Positions 55,209-64,000 of a DNA stretch of 64,000 nt are shown here, in pieces (position 1 is the first letter of the stretch; each line of letters opens with the position of its first letter). The DNA comes from Edaphochlamys debaryana (taxonomy: Eukaryota > Chlorophyta > Chlorophyceae > Chlamydomonadales). The notes beneath the pieces were generated by a model. The model did no database searches, was not told where the DNA came from, and worked only from the letters and a program-made list of their open reading frames with translations. The stretch is taken from positions 1,116,001 through 1,180,000 of the forward strand of contig JAEHOE010000002.1 in assembly GCA_016858145.1 (NCBI GenBank). The letters run 5' to 3'. A program made the translations under genes and the position numbers.

Positions 55209-56378
55209 ATGGCCAGCACTTCGACGCCGCCGTCGGCAGGACGCATGAAACCCATCACCACTGCGCAGCTGTGCAAGATGAGGGACCTGATCGCGGCAAA
55301 CGAGCACCCAGCCATCGTTGCGCTCAAGGCGTCGCGGAATGGCACGGGCGTGGGGGTTACGCGAAGCCTGCTGGGCGAGCTCTCCGCAGCGCTCGACGGC
55401 TATGGATGCGACGTCAACGACGAGAGCCTAATCCTTAAGGATGTAGGTCACAGTCCCAGCTTACGCCCGTTCCCCGAAGGTCTAAGGTCGCACTTTTTGT
55501 CGCGCACATGTGTGTCAACATGTGCCGGCATTCCGCACTCGCCCCCCCCCCTTGCAACCCCTTACACCCACCCACCCCTCCCGCAAAACCTGCAGGCGCT
55601 GGAGAAACGCGTGCGAGCTGAGATAACGAAAATAGAGCGGCTGGACCGGGTCCGCATCATCCTCGAGAGCGAGCTCGGCCAGGACAGCCCTTACGTCAGC
55701 CCCGCGGAGACCGACGAGGAGTACGCTGACGAGGACGAGGCCAGGCCCGAGCCCGAGCAGGCCAACCTCGAGGACACGCAGGACAAGCTGACGCAGCTCG
55801 GCCTTAATGACAAGGCGGAGGACGAGGCCAAGGACCAGGCTGACAAGGGCAAGGACACGGGCGAGGCCAAGGGCGAGGGCAAGGAGAAGGCCAAGGCCAA
55901 GGGTGCGGGCCGGCGGCAGCGCAAGGTGGTGGAGGTGAAGATCAGGCGCGGCGACCCCTGCCCCATCAAGCTGCGCTTCCTGCGCTACCACGGCGAGCCC
56001 ACGTCCTGCGCACGCCCCGGCTGCGGCGCGGTGCTGTCGGGCGGCGAGGAGGGCACCGCAGTGGCGGAGCAGTTCAAGGACCGCTGGGCCCACGAGGCGT
56101 GCTGGAAGCAGGTGAGCATCGTACGGCAGGAAGAAGGCAGCAAGGAGCACAGGCCGACCCCTCCCCTCCCCCATGGCGCACTGCAGAAAACGCCCCAGGC
56201 CCCCGAGCTGCCCTGCTTCGGCCGGACGCCCTTCTACTCGCGCTTCCCGGGCGTGTGCGACATCTGCAACCTGCAGCTGCAGGGCAGCGTGTGCGTCGCG
56301 GCTCGCTCCTGGCCCACCAAGCAGCTCTACTGCAAGAGCTGCACCGTCGCCATGTTCGACTCCTTTGCCCCACAGTAA
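55209..56378 (+). CDS. Unrecognised protein with two Cys/His clusters
   Basis: Three exons (55209-55442, 55596-56111, 56187-56378) join in phase to 942 bases, 313 residues. The ATG at 55209 has a strong context (gccATGG); an earlier in-frame codon exists but is less favourable. Residues 1-105 look helical (PITTAQLCKMRDLIAANEHP, KRVRAEITKIERLDRVRIIL). Residues 106-190 are a charged Asp/Glu then Lys/Gly linker. The C-terminus carries C216-x4-C221 with H244-x2-C247, then C274-x2-C277 with C299-x2-C302, spacings that suggest two zinc sites, the first loosely like a PARP-type finger (C-C-H-C). No enzyme motif is seen. I do not recognise the family. It sits between two direct repeats. Confidence 0.8.
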   Translation: MASTSTPPSAGRMKPITTAQLCKMRDLIAANEHPAIVALKASRNGTGVGVTRSLLGELSAALDGYGCDVNDESLILKDVGHSPSLRPFPEGLRSHFLSRTCVSTCAGIPHSPPPLATPYTHPPLPQNLQALEKRVRAEITKIERLDRVRIILESELGQDSPYVSPAETDEEYADEDEARPEPEQANLEDTQDKLTQLGLNDKAEDEAKDQADKGKDTGEAKGEGKEKAKAKGAGRRQRKVVEVKIRRGDPCPIKLRFLRYHGEPTSCARPGCGAVLSGGEEGTAVAEQFKDRWAHEACWKQVSIVRQEEGSKEHRPTPPLPHGALQKTPQAPELPCFGRTPFYSRFPGVCDICNLQLQGSVCVAARSWPTKQLYCKSCTVAMFDSFAPQ

Positions 56379-56955
56379 ATGAAGCCCCCCAAGGGTGACA
56401 GAGCCCAGGGGCCAGGAGCGGGTGGCAGGCGGCCAAGGGCAGCAGCAGGAGTCGGTGCGGCCCTGCGTTGGCTGGTGCTTGACGGCGTCACGGTCGAGGA
56501 ACGGTGAAGGACGGGCTGGAGGGGATTAAAGCCAAAGCCATGGGTGGCGTGAGCTTGTGGCCGTAGTAACCGCCAGCCGATGGAGGCTGGCGGCGTTGGG
56601 GAGACAGGCAGGGGTGACAGAGCCAAGGAGCTGAGATGCGAGCTTTGGGAGGCAGGAGGCTGGAGGATAGGGAGGAAGCAAGGGTCAGAGGTGCACGGAA
56701 AGCGTTTGTCTGAAAGGCTCCATTGGTGACGAGACGGTGGTTTTGCTGGACCCCAGCAGTACGTCGTCCCTCGTCTTCATTGCAAAAGTGCAGAGGGAGC
56801 TCCGCCGGGAAGGGGGAGCATGACATCAGCAGGCCGTGGGCTTCACGGCACGCACGGCCGCCACACAGCGTCACGGGATGACCCAGCTCACGGGTCCACG
56901 GCTCCACGGCTTTACACTCCTCTTCCGCTGCCTTTGCCGCAGACAGCAGCCCACA
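56379..56955. other. Spacer between gene 6 and the methyltransferase
   Basis: 577 bases with no supported gene. I find no TGTAA here, so the 3' end of gene 6 is undefined. The second direct-repeat copy (56789-56893) ends about 60 bases before the methyltransferase ATG and probably overlaps its promoter or 5' UTR. Confidence 0.4.
56789..56893 (+). repeat. Direct repeat copy 2, upstream of the methyltransferase
   Basis: Matches 54786-54864: gtgcagaggg, gacatcagcaggccgtgggc at 56822, cacgggatgacccagctcac at 56872. It differs by a 20-base insertion (gcacggccgccacacagcgt) after ttcacggcac. Confidence 0.85.
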
Positions 56956-58860
56956 ATGCTAGCGCGGTTGTGTATCCAGCTGCAGCGACCTGCAGCACCC
57001 GCAGCCAAGTCCCTCGCCCCCCGCGCAAGCATGCAGCAGCCCAACCAAGGCCCCGCCGCCTCGCCGGCCCCGCACGGCCCCAACGCCAGCGCTCCCACCG
57101 GCCCGCCGCCCGCCTCGGAGCTCGCAGCGAAGCCCACTGCACCCGCACCGGCTGAGCCCGCCACCGCCGCAGCTGGCTCCCGCGGCCCGGTCGAGTCCGG
57201 AGCGGAGGGCTACCGCTTCTCGGTGGATTGGATGACGCCGCACGCCCACGTGTGGCGGGAGCACGTGGTGTCGCGGCTGGGCGGGCGGCCGGGGCTGCGC
57301 GCGCTGGAGATTGGCTGGTGGGAAAGGGCAGGGTTGGTCACGGCCGGGGAGGGGCTGGAGACTGGAGAGGGAGGGGTGAAGAGCGAGCCCCGCTGCTTGT
57401 TTCCGTGCATGCTGCCCTAGCGCCGCCACCGTATAAGCTCATCTTCTGGCTCTGCTCGCCCTTGAACGTCCACTCTGCTGCGAAGTCATCCCCCCCCCCC
57501 CCGCCAGCTGGGAGGGCCGCTCCGCCGTGTGGCTGCTGCAGCACGTGGCCTCCCACCCCTCGGCCCGGCTGGTGTGCGTCGACCCCTTCGACAAGCTCTA
57601 CCCCCAGTTCAAGGCCAACCGGGAGGTGGGGGCGAGGGTTCGTCATCAGCTCCATGTCTGGAGACACCAAGCACGGTGCCTTGGCGGGCCCTCGCCACAG
57701 CACACCCGGTCGCTCTTCCACTGCAAAGTACCGTTACACCTACCAGTCAACCCATCCATTTCCACCCATGCTTATTGTGATATTGTCGCCAGGCCTTCGA
57801 GCACAACCTGGCGGCCAGCGGCCAGCGCCACCGCGTGACCCACATGCACATGGAGAGCCGCCGCGCGCTGCCCCGCCTCCTGCTGGCGGCGGAGGGGGCG
57901 GCGGAGGGAGCGGCGGCTGGCGCTGACGAGTCGGCTCCGGGCGCTGGCAGCGGCAGCGGCAGCGAGGTACGTCATCAGCTGCCCCTTGCTGCAGAGGGGT
58001 GGCGCGGATTCCCACGGCTGGTTCTCCGGGTTTGCGCATTCGCGTGCTCAAATGCGTGCCCTTCCCACCCGCGCCCCTCAGGCCCAGCTGTTCGACCTCA
58101 TCTACATCGATGGCTCGCACATGCGCGCCGACGTCCTGAGCGACGCAGTCATGTCCTGGCAGCTGCTCAAGGTGGGCCGGGGGCCAGGGGTGGGCAAAGG
58201 GACTTAACGGAGGCACGGGGCCAACGCACGCAGCTCGTGTGACCCGGCCCCTCACGGAAGGTTGCCGGCTTGCCGCCCCACCTGTCTGTGCCCCCTCCAG
58301 GTGGGAGGCGTGCTGGTGTTCGATGACTACGAATGGGACCAGTACACCGACAACCTGGTCTGCCACCCGCGCCAGGTGATGAGCGCGTGGTTGAATGGCA
58401 TTGCTCTCCTGCCTCAAACCATGTTCCTACGAACCCTACCCCCACGGCAACGCTAGCATTGCGTCAGCCCTGGCTAGGTGCCTGGGGTTTCGTCCCTTCT
58501 TGCCCCTGACGCTTGCGCCCCTCCGCTGCCTCCATCCTCCACCTACCGCTCCTCCCTCCCCCAGGCGGTGGACGCCTTCCTGCAGGTCTTCGCCCACCAG
58601 CTGCGCCTGGTCAGCAAGGGCTACCAGGTGGGCAGGGCGGGGGGCCGGGGGCACGAGGTGCGCAGTGGGGGGAATAGCAGGCCGCGCGCTATCCAGTGCG
58701 ACCAGGCCATGGGGAAACACACGTGCTCTCAAGACGTACGGGGTCAAGCGGCCTCAACTCTTGACCTGAACCTGTCAGAAGGCAGACCCGCAGACGGCCA
58801 GATTGAGGCGGCCCTGCCCTGTTATCGCAGGTGATGGTGGAGAGGGTGCTCGAGCCGTGA
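56956..58860 (+). CDS. Class I SAM-dependent methyltransferase (Methyltransf_24-like)
   Basis: Seven exons (56956-57317, 57508-57625, 57793-57966, 58082-58171, 58301-58375, 58565-58627, 58831-58860) sum to 912 bases, 303 residues, phases closing. It should transfer a methyl group from S-adenosylmethionine to an unknown acceptor. Motif I is LEIGCWEGRSAVWLLQHV, with the acidic strand end LVCVDPFDKL; later strands read LFDLIYIDGSHMRADVLSDA and KVGGVLVFDDYEW, all hallmarks of this family. Residues 1-75 are Ala/Pro/Gln-rich with an early basic stretch (MLARLCIQLQR), compatible with an organelle transit peptide. An Ala/Gly/Ser insertion sits in exon 3. The final exon adds only nine residues (VMVERVLEP). 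It converges with the CEP44-like gene. Confidence 0.87.
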
Positions 58861-59406
58861 GCACACACGGGGAGCTGGGAGATGCCCTGGGGTCTGGTGT
58901 CGGAAGGGCTGGGCGGTACCGTATGTGCCGTGGTGCAAGGGAGCACGGGGCTGCTGTAGTGCGGGCTGAGTGCGTGCGTGATGAGGAGTTGGCAGTCTGA
59001 AGGCGGGCCTTGAAAATTGACGAAGCAGTTTGAAGGCGGCAGGTCCAGGACCAGGGGCCCATGCCAGAAGGACAAAATGCCACCAGCGCCTTACACGCCG
59101 GGGCCTGGAATGCCAGGGCACCCGGGAGTCCAAGCGTCATCGAAGCCTGCAGTTAGTGTCTTGTTACCATACCGGTATCCCCCGTCGAGCTGTTGGCTCG
59201 TGAGCACCACGCCGGCTGCCCCGTCATCCATAGCATAATGAAAGATGAACAACCCTCAAGTTGTCATCAGCACCCCAACCGCAACCCACCACGCAACAAC
59301 CACCGGAGCCCTTCCTCCCATCCCCAACCAGCAGCACACCAAACGCCGAGCATACTTATCCGATCCTCCCGCCACTCCACCGCCCGCCACAGCGCCCGCC
59401 GCCAGC
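58861..59406. other. Convergent 3' region between methyltransferase and CEP44-like gene
   Basis: 546 bases with no supported gene. On the minus strand TGTAA occurs (TTACA at 59091-59095), 312 bases past the CEP44 stop. I see no plus-strand TGTAA for the methyltransferase. Confidence 0.45.
59091..59095 (-). terminator. Candidate TGTAA polyadenylation signal of the CEP44-like gene
   Basis: TTACA on the plus strand, TGTAA in the gene's direction, 312 bases after the stop at 59407. The call rests on motif and position only. Confidence 0.4.
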
Positions 59407-62400
59407 TCAGCGCCTGCGCAGGCTCTGCAGGAAGTCCTGGGCCTCCGTGTAGCGCACGTAGAGGGAGTTGATCAGGTCGTCCGTGTTGCGGAACGCTCCG
59501 CTGCCGGCAGCGCTGCCGGGACCGGCGCTGGCAGGCACGCCCCCGGCGCCGCCCGTGGGCGGCGGCGCAGCAAAGGCAAAGGACGCCATGCGCGCTCCCA
59601 CCGTGGCGGGGGCCTCATCGAACGCCGCCGGCTGCGTGGGCGCGGGTGCGGGAGGAGCGGTGGCGGCAGGTACACCGACGGCATCGAGGATGCTGCCTGC
59701 ACCGCCAGCGCGCATCGCAGGCCGCTCTGCTGGGCGCCAGCCGCCGGCCGCGGCTCCTGCGGCTCCGGAGTTGCCAGCCGCCGCCCCGGTGCCAGCCGGC
59801 AGGGCCGCATCCGCGCTTGAGCGCACCGAAGCTACGGCTTGCGCCCCGGCCGTAGTGGACCAGCTGGCTCCGGCGGTAGGCGCCCCAGCCGCGCCGGCGG
59901 AGCTATCAAGGCTCCCGCCGTACTGCCGCGACCCGGCGGGGCCTCCAGCGACCGAGCTGGCGCCGTAGCGAGCGAGCGGGTCCGGCGCTACCAGTGGCGA
60001 AGCCTCCGCAGCCCCTGCACCCGTCGTGGCGGCCTGGACCTGGTGCATCAGGCTGCCGGGCTGGAAGGAAAAGGCGGGCTGGGGCATGGGCGTAAAGGAG
60101 CCGAGCCGGGGCCCGGATGAAGCGCTCGAGCGGGTTGGGATCGGCACAGCACTAGGCTGCAGCGGTGCAGCTGACAGGCCTGCACCCCCGGCTGCGGCTC
60201 CGGCGGGTGGGGCGCCGGCAGGTGAAGGCACGCGGCCGCCTTGCCCCTCTGCACCACGCCAGGACGCGCCCCCACCCGAAGCCACAGCCGACTCCCACAG
60301 AGGCCGCTGCCCATGGGCCGCAGCGCCCGAGCCGGCGGGATGCGACGCCGCTAGGGCATGCTGCCCCCCGGCGCCACCTGCCTGGGTCCAGGCCGGCGCT
60401 GCGGCCGCTGCGGGTGCAGCCGCAGGCGGCGGCGCCCCGGCGCGGGGAAGCGCTGAGGCACCCTGCCCTGCGCCGGCCGAGTGCGGCCTGGGTGGTGACC
60501 TCCACGGCTCACCGGGCGAGGTGCTCCGGCCTGCAGCCCCCGACTCTGCCCCTGCGCCGGCCCTGTGCCAGGCGGACGCTGCCGCCGGGGAGCGCTCGGG
60601 GCTGGAGGCGGGGCGCCCCGGGGACGACTCGGTCCCCGGCTGGCGCTTCACGCACAGGTCCAGCTCGCACTCCAGGAACCGCACGCGGCCCTCGAGCAGC
60701 GTCACGCGGGCCTGCAGCGCGTCCCGGCTCTGCCGTGACTCCACCCTGCGTACAAAAACACAGGCGTATGCTCAGTACGATAAGCAGGCGAAGCCGAGAC
60801 AACCCCTCCTGATGGTGTTGCGCTCAGGCCCAACAGAAAGACCATGAGCCCCATGCAGCTAAGAGCGGCCATATGCGCACCTGAGCTTGTCCAGCTCCTC
60901 CTCCGCTGCCGCCAGCTTGTCCCGGAGCTGCTGCAGCTGCAGCTGCGTCTCTCGCTCCATGCGGGCCAGCGCGGCGGGCCATTCGGGCGGTGCTGCCCCC
61001 GCTCCGTCACCCGCGTGCGCATATGCTGCCGGAGGGTACCCGGAGCCTGCCTGTAGGTCGCGCCCGCTGTTGCTGGGGCCTCCGGGCTGCTGTGCAGGTG
61101 CGGCATAGGGCCGTGGCTGCTGCTGAAGCGCTGTGGCCTGTGCCTGTGTCGGTGCCGCAGGCTGAGGCGGGACAGGATCCCGAGCGGCCGGCTGGCTCCA
61201 CCATGGCTGTTGGTAGGGCGGCTGCGGTTGGGGCGGCTGCTGGGTGTAGTGTTGCTGAGGCGAGGGGCGAGCCCCGGCAGCGGCAGCCTCCGCGTAGGCC
61301 TGGTATGGCCCTTGCCCGACCACCGCTGCCTCGCCCCGCCGGTCCTGGTCCGCCACAGGGCCATCCCGCTCCAGATCCTCCTGCTGCCCTTCCTGCTGCC
61401 CCTCCGCCTCCCGCCATCCATCCGTGTATCCTTCCTCCGCTGCCTGCTCCCCCTCCTCCGCCAGCTCCTGCACTGCGCCGGTTCCGTCCGCCGCTCCGCC
61501 CTCCCGGTCGTGCTCCTGCCGCTGTGCGCCCGGCACCTTGCCCGGCCCAAAGTACCGTGAGAAGCTCCACTCGTCGACGTCCCGAGGCATGAACGCAGAG
61601 CCTGCTGCTGAGCCGCCCGACCCTGCGGCTGCTCCTGCAGCTGGCGAGGCCCGGACCCCGGGCCCCCCGGTCTGGGCGATGCCGGGGGTGGGCACGGGGG
61701 CATGCCGCTGCACGGTGGCTGTGGGTCTGAGGGAGGAGGCCCAGGCTGGCTGCGCTCCAGCGGGGTGCGCCTGAGCCTGGCTCAGCGCCTGTTCCTGACC
61801 GCCGGGCCCCGCTCCGGAGGGCTGCCACCAGGGGGCCGAGGGCTGCGCCGGGGCAGGGGCCGCGGCGGTCTGCCACCACGCGCTGCTGTCGGGCCGGCCT
61901 GCAGGACAAAACAGGCGGCACGCACAGCCTTAGAAGCAGAATGTCGCCCGGCATAGTGTCGCAGTAAAGCCCGTTCCGCAGCCTTGCTTGCGCGGGTCCA
62001 CTTCCATCCGTCCACGTAACCGTACCTGTTCCACCCAATCCGATGCTAGCTCCCAGGCCAAAGCTCAAGCTGCCGGCCCCGTCGCCTTCCTCGCCGCCAT
62101 CGAAGGCGGGGTTCAGGAACCACGAGTGTATGGGGGGCGGCGCCGTGGCTGCGGTCGCTGGCGTCCTGCCTGCACCGGCGCCCGGCCGCGGAGCCGCTTG
62201 CCGCCCTGACGTCGAGGCTGGGTTGAGCGTGATCTCCAGTGGGTCCTCCTTCTGGGCTGACCGCGGCCTGGAAGCAGGCCCCTGCGACCGATGAGCGCTG
62301 GAGGGACCGGCCGCACCAGTGAAGCCAGCCGGCGAGGGCGAGGGCGAGCGTGTGGTGGTGACGGTCCGCTTTGCTTTGTAGACGGACTGGGCCCCGTCCG

Positions 62401-63304
62401 AGGCGTTGGGCAAGTGCTGCGCCGAGAACACCTGGTGCACCTCCACGTCGTCGCTGTTACGGACCACCTGCACGAGGGCAAACGTGAGGGTGCATGAGGG
62501 AGCCATAGCTAGGATCTGTGACCTCAAGGGTGACGAGAAAGCGAACAGACTCCTGGTATTCCTGCAGAGCATACCTTGACGATGGGGCTACGCCGGGGCT
62601 GGCTGGCGAGGCGCGTGCTGACGTGCTCTTGGGCCGGCTGCGGGGCCAGGTGGGGGACCACGGGGTTGAGGAGGCTGCGCGACGGGCAGCTTGGAGGGTG
62701 TGGCACGCGTGCGTGCACTTGGGCCCGCTTGAGTGTGCAACCCCTTCGCCTACCTGGCGAGTGGCCTTCAGGGCCGCAAGGCGTTCCTGCCGGACCTCAT
62801 CGTTGTGGACCTTCTTGCACACGGCGATCACGTCGCAGAGCAGGATAACCTTCCGCTCCGCGAAGCCCTGCTCGAAGAACTGCGCTGGCGTCACGACCGT
62901 GCGCACGTTCAGCACGTCTCTGAACAGCCGAAAGCTGGACTCCACGAAGCGCTGGTCTGTCTTGCCCGCCAGCTGCAGAGAGCAGTCGCAACGCTGAGGG
63001 TTAGCAGCCAGACATCGACAGCTGCGCAAGCCATTTGCACCCACCTCAAAGCCGCTGCGCACGATGAACCGCGCAACGTGCCGAGAGAACTTAAGCAGCG
63101 CAAAACTGAGCAGTGGCAGCAGCGCCACGGGGTCGCCCAGCCGGAGCCTGCAAGGTCAACGCAGTCATCGTCAGCGCGACCGGCGCGACAGTCTCCTCTC
63201 GACCAACACTCTTACCCGACTTCGTCGACATCCCCGGGATACTTGATGGCCTTCAGCTCACGCAGGAGCCGCTGCACGTTCCCGGCAAGGTCGCCGGTGG
63301 CCAT
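59407..63304 (-). CDS. CEP44: CEP44-like centrosomal/basal-body protein
   Basis: Seven exons read on the minus strand: 63304-63216, 63147-63045, 62972-62754, 62674-62575, 62467-62026, 61898-60881, 60745-59407. The first three give the CEP44 N-terminal domain: GNVQRLLRELKAIKYPGDVD, FALLKFSRHVARFIVRSGFE, GKTDQRFVESSFRLF, FFEQGFAERKVILLCDVI. In animals CEP44 sits at centrioles and spindle poles and is needed for centriole-to-centrosome conversion; a basal-body role here is inference. The middle is a long Gln/Pro/Ala-rich region (from 62467). A coiled coil spans the last intron (MERETQLQLQQLRDKLAAAE, then RVTLLEGRVRFLECELDL). The end reads TEAQDFLQSLRRR. One problem: exon 3 exits in phase 0 while exon 4 needs phase 2, so a micro-exon or a base error is likely near 62675-62753. 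Confidence 0.85.
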
Positions 63305-63830
63305 CCGCTGGTGCTACGCTCCTTGGAGCAACCAGCTGGCCACCCAGCTCCAGCGTCTAGTCAAGGTTCAGGCGGTTGCTTGAGCGGCATAGTCAGCGGC
63401 ACCGTGATATGGCGGGCAAATTTGGGTGCAAAAATGCACTGAAGCCTCGGCTGCCCTGGTGCTTGTCGGCTATGAATGCGATGTGCCTGAGCAGTGGGTT
63501 GTGTGCGGCAGGGCACGGTGCGGGTGCTCGAGACGCCACATGAAACCTGCGATCCGGGCAACACAACGACCGATAATTTAGACCCCAGAATCACTTCACG
63601 CAAGTAGAGCACATCCAGCTCATCATATCGTGGCTGCACTTGGCCCGCTGCGGTGACCGTGGCGATTCACCTGCACGCTAGCCGCAACACGCGTCTCGGG
63701 GGCTGCAGGCACACCTTTAGGCTTCTTTGACCTGCCTGTAGCACTCTGCGAGCATCAACAGGGCCAGAAGCGCTCGTTGGTCGGCGCCGACTCGCATTGG
63801 TTACGGGGCCGCAACTCTCCCGTGGGCTAA
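63305..63830. promoter_or_regulatory. Divergent promoter region, CEP44-like / gene 9
   Basis: 526 bases between two start codons on opposite strands. No coding exon is supported. Its AT content is visibly higher than the surroundings (for example 63570-63630), as usual for promoters in GC-rich algae. Both transcription starts probably lie here. Confidence 0.5.
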
Positions 63831-63908
63831 ATGGCGAAGGGCATCTCCCAACGACGCCGCGTGAAGCGCGCGCTGCGGGCGGCGGATGGAAACCTGCACA
63901 AGATAGCG
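63831..63908 (+). CDS. First exon of a gene truncated by the window edge
   Basis: ATG at 63831 (ctaaATGG) opens a 78-base exon, 26 codons, reading MAKGISQRRRVKRALRAADG then NLHKIA. It ends at a good donor (GCG|GTGAGC at 63909). The peptide is strongly basic (RRRVKR). The rest of the gene lies beyond 64000. The family is not recognised; the basic start would suit a nuclear or nucleolar protein, but that is a guess. Confidence 0.6.
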
Positions 63909-64000
63909 GTGAGCCGGGGGGGAGGGTCTCGACGACGGGGCGCGCGTGCCACCCCTCTTCCGTACCCCTGCCGTGTGCCCTTGCGGCCTGCTGGCTTGCC

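Noticed and set aside
1..64000. CRISPR arrays, prophage, bacterial operons, rRNA genes, intact transposons
   Set aside because: No regular repeat-spacer pattern, no integrase, transposase or reverse transcriptase motif and no rRNA signature was found. All confident genes are intron-containing eukaryotic genes.

Overview
The window looks like nuclear DNA of a green alga, most likely a volvocine or other core chlorophyte. It is very GC-rich and dense with genes. The genes are cut by many short introns (about 117 in total by my reconstruction) that mostly start with a G-run after the donor and end in a C-run before the acceptor. Coding exons carry long Ala/Gly/Pro/Gln low-complexity runs. The pentamer TGTAA, the polyadenylation signal usual in Chlamydomonas relatives, lies downstream of most stop codons. 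A CEP44 homologue implies a lineage that builds centrioles. The organism name is inference; the gene calls rest on motifs and on exon phases that close into open frames.

Layout. (1) 252-28906 (+): one giant gene of about 64 exons for a TRRAP/Tra1 pseudokinase scaffold, complete from start codon to FATC tail. (2) 30050-35440 (-): a 13-exon, 740-residue DEAD-box RNA helicase, convergent with TRRAP. (3) 36329-38837 (+): an acidic, Lys/Ala-rich protein with one U1-type zinc finger. (4) 40190-42993 (+): the coatomer delta subunit, 509 residues. (5) 44096-54189 (+): an HMT1/ABCB6-type half-size ABC transporter with a 903-residue low-complexity tail. (6) 55209-56378 (+): an unrecognised 313-residue protein with two Cys/His clusters. 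(7) 56956-58860 (+): a class I SAM-dependent methyltransferase, 303 residues. (8) 59407-63304 (-): a CEP44-like centrosomal protein, convergent with (7). (9) 63831-63908 (+): the first exon of a divergent gene that runs off the window.

The genes look like ordinary, functionally unrelated housekeeping neighbours (transcription co-activator scaffold, RNA helicase, COPI coat, metal or peptide export, centriole). No operon-like logic, CRISPR array, prophage or intact transposon is visible. The unusual content is in the introns and spacers: an array of duplicated splice donors in the ABC gene, nine GC-AG introns supported by reading phase, short sequence families shared between introns of different genes in both orientations, internal intron duplications, long polypyrimidine minisatellites, and direct repeats flanking gene 6.
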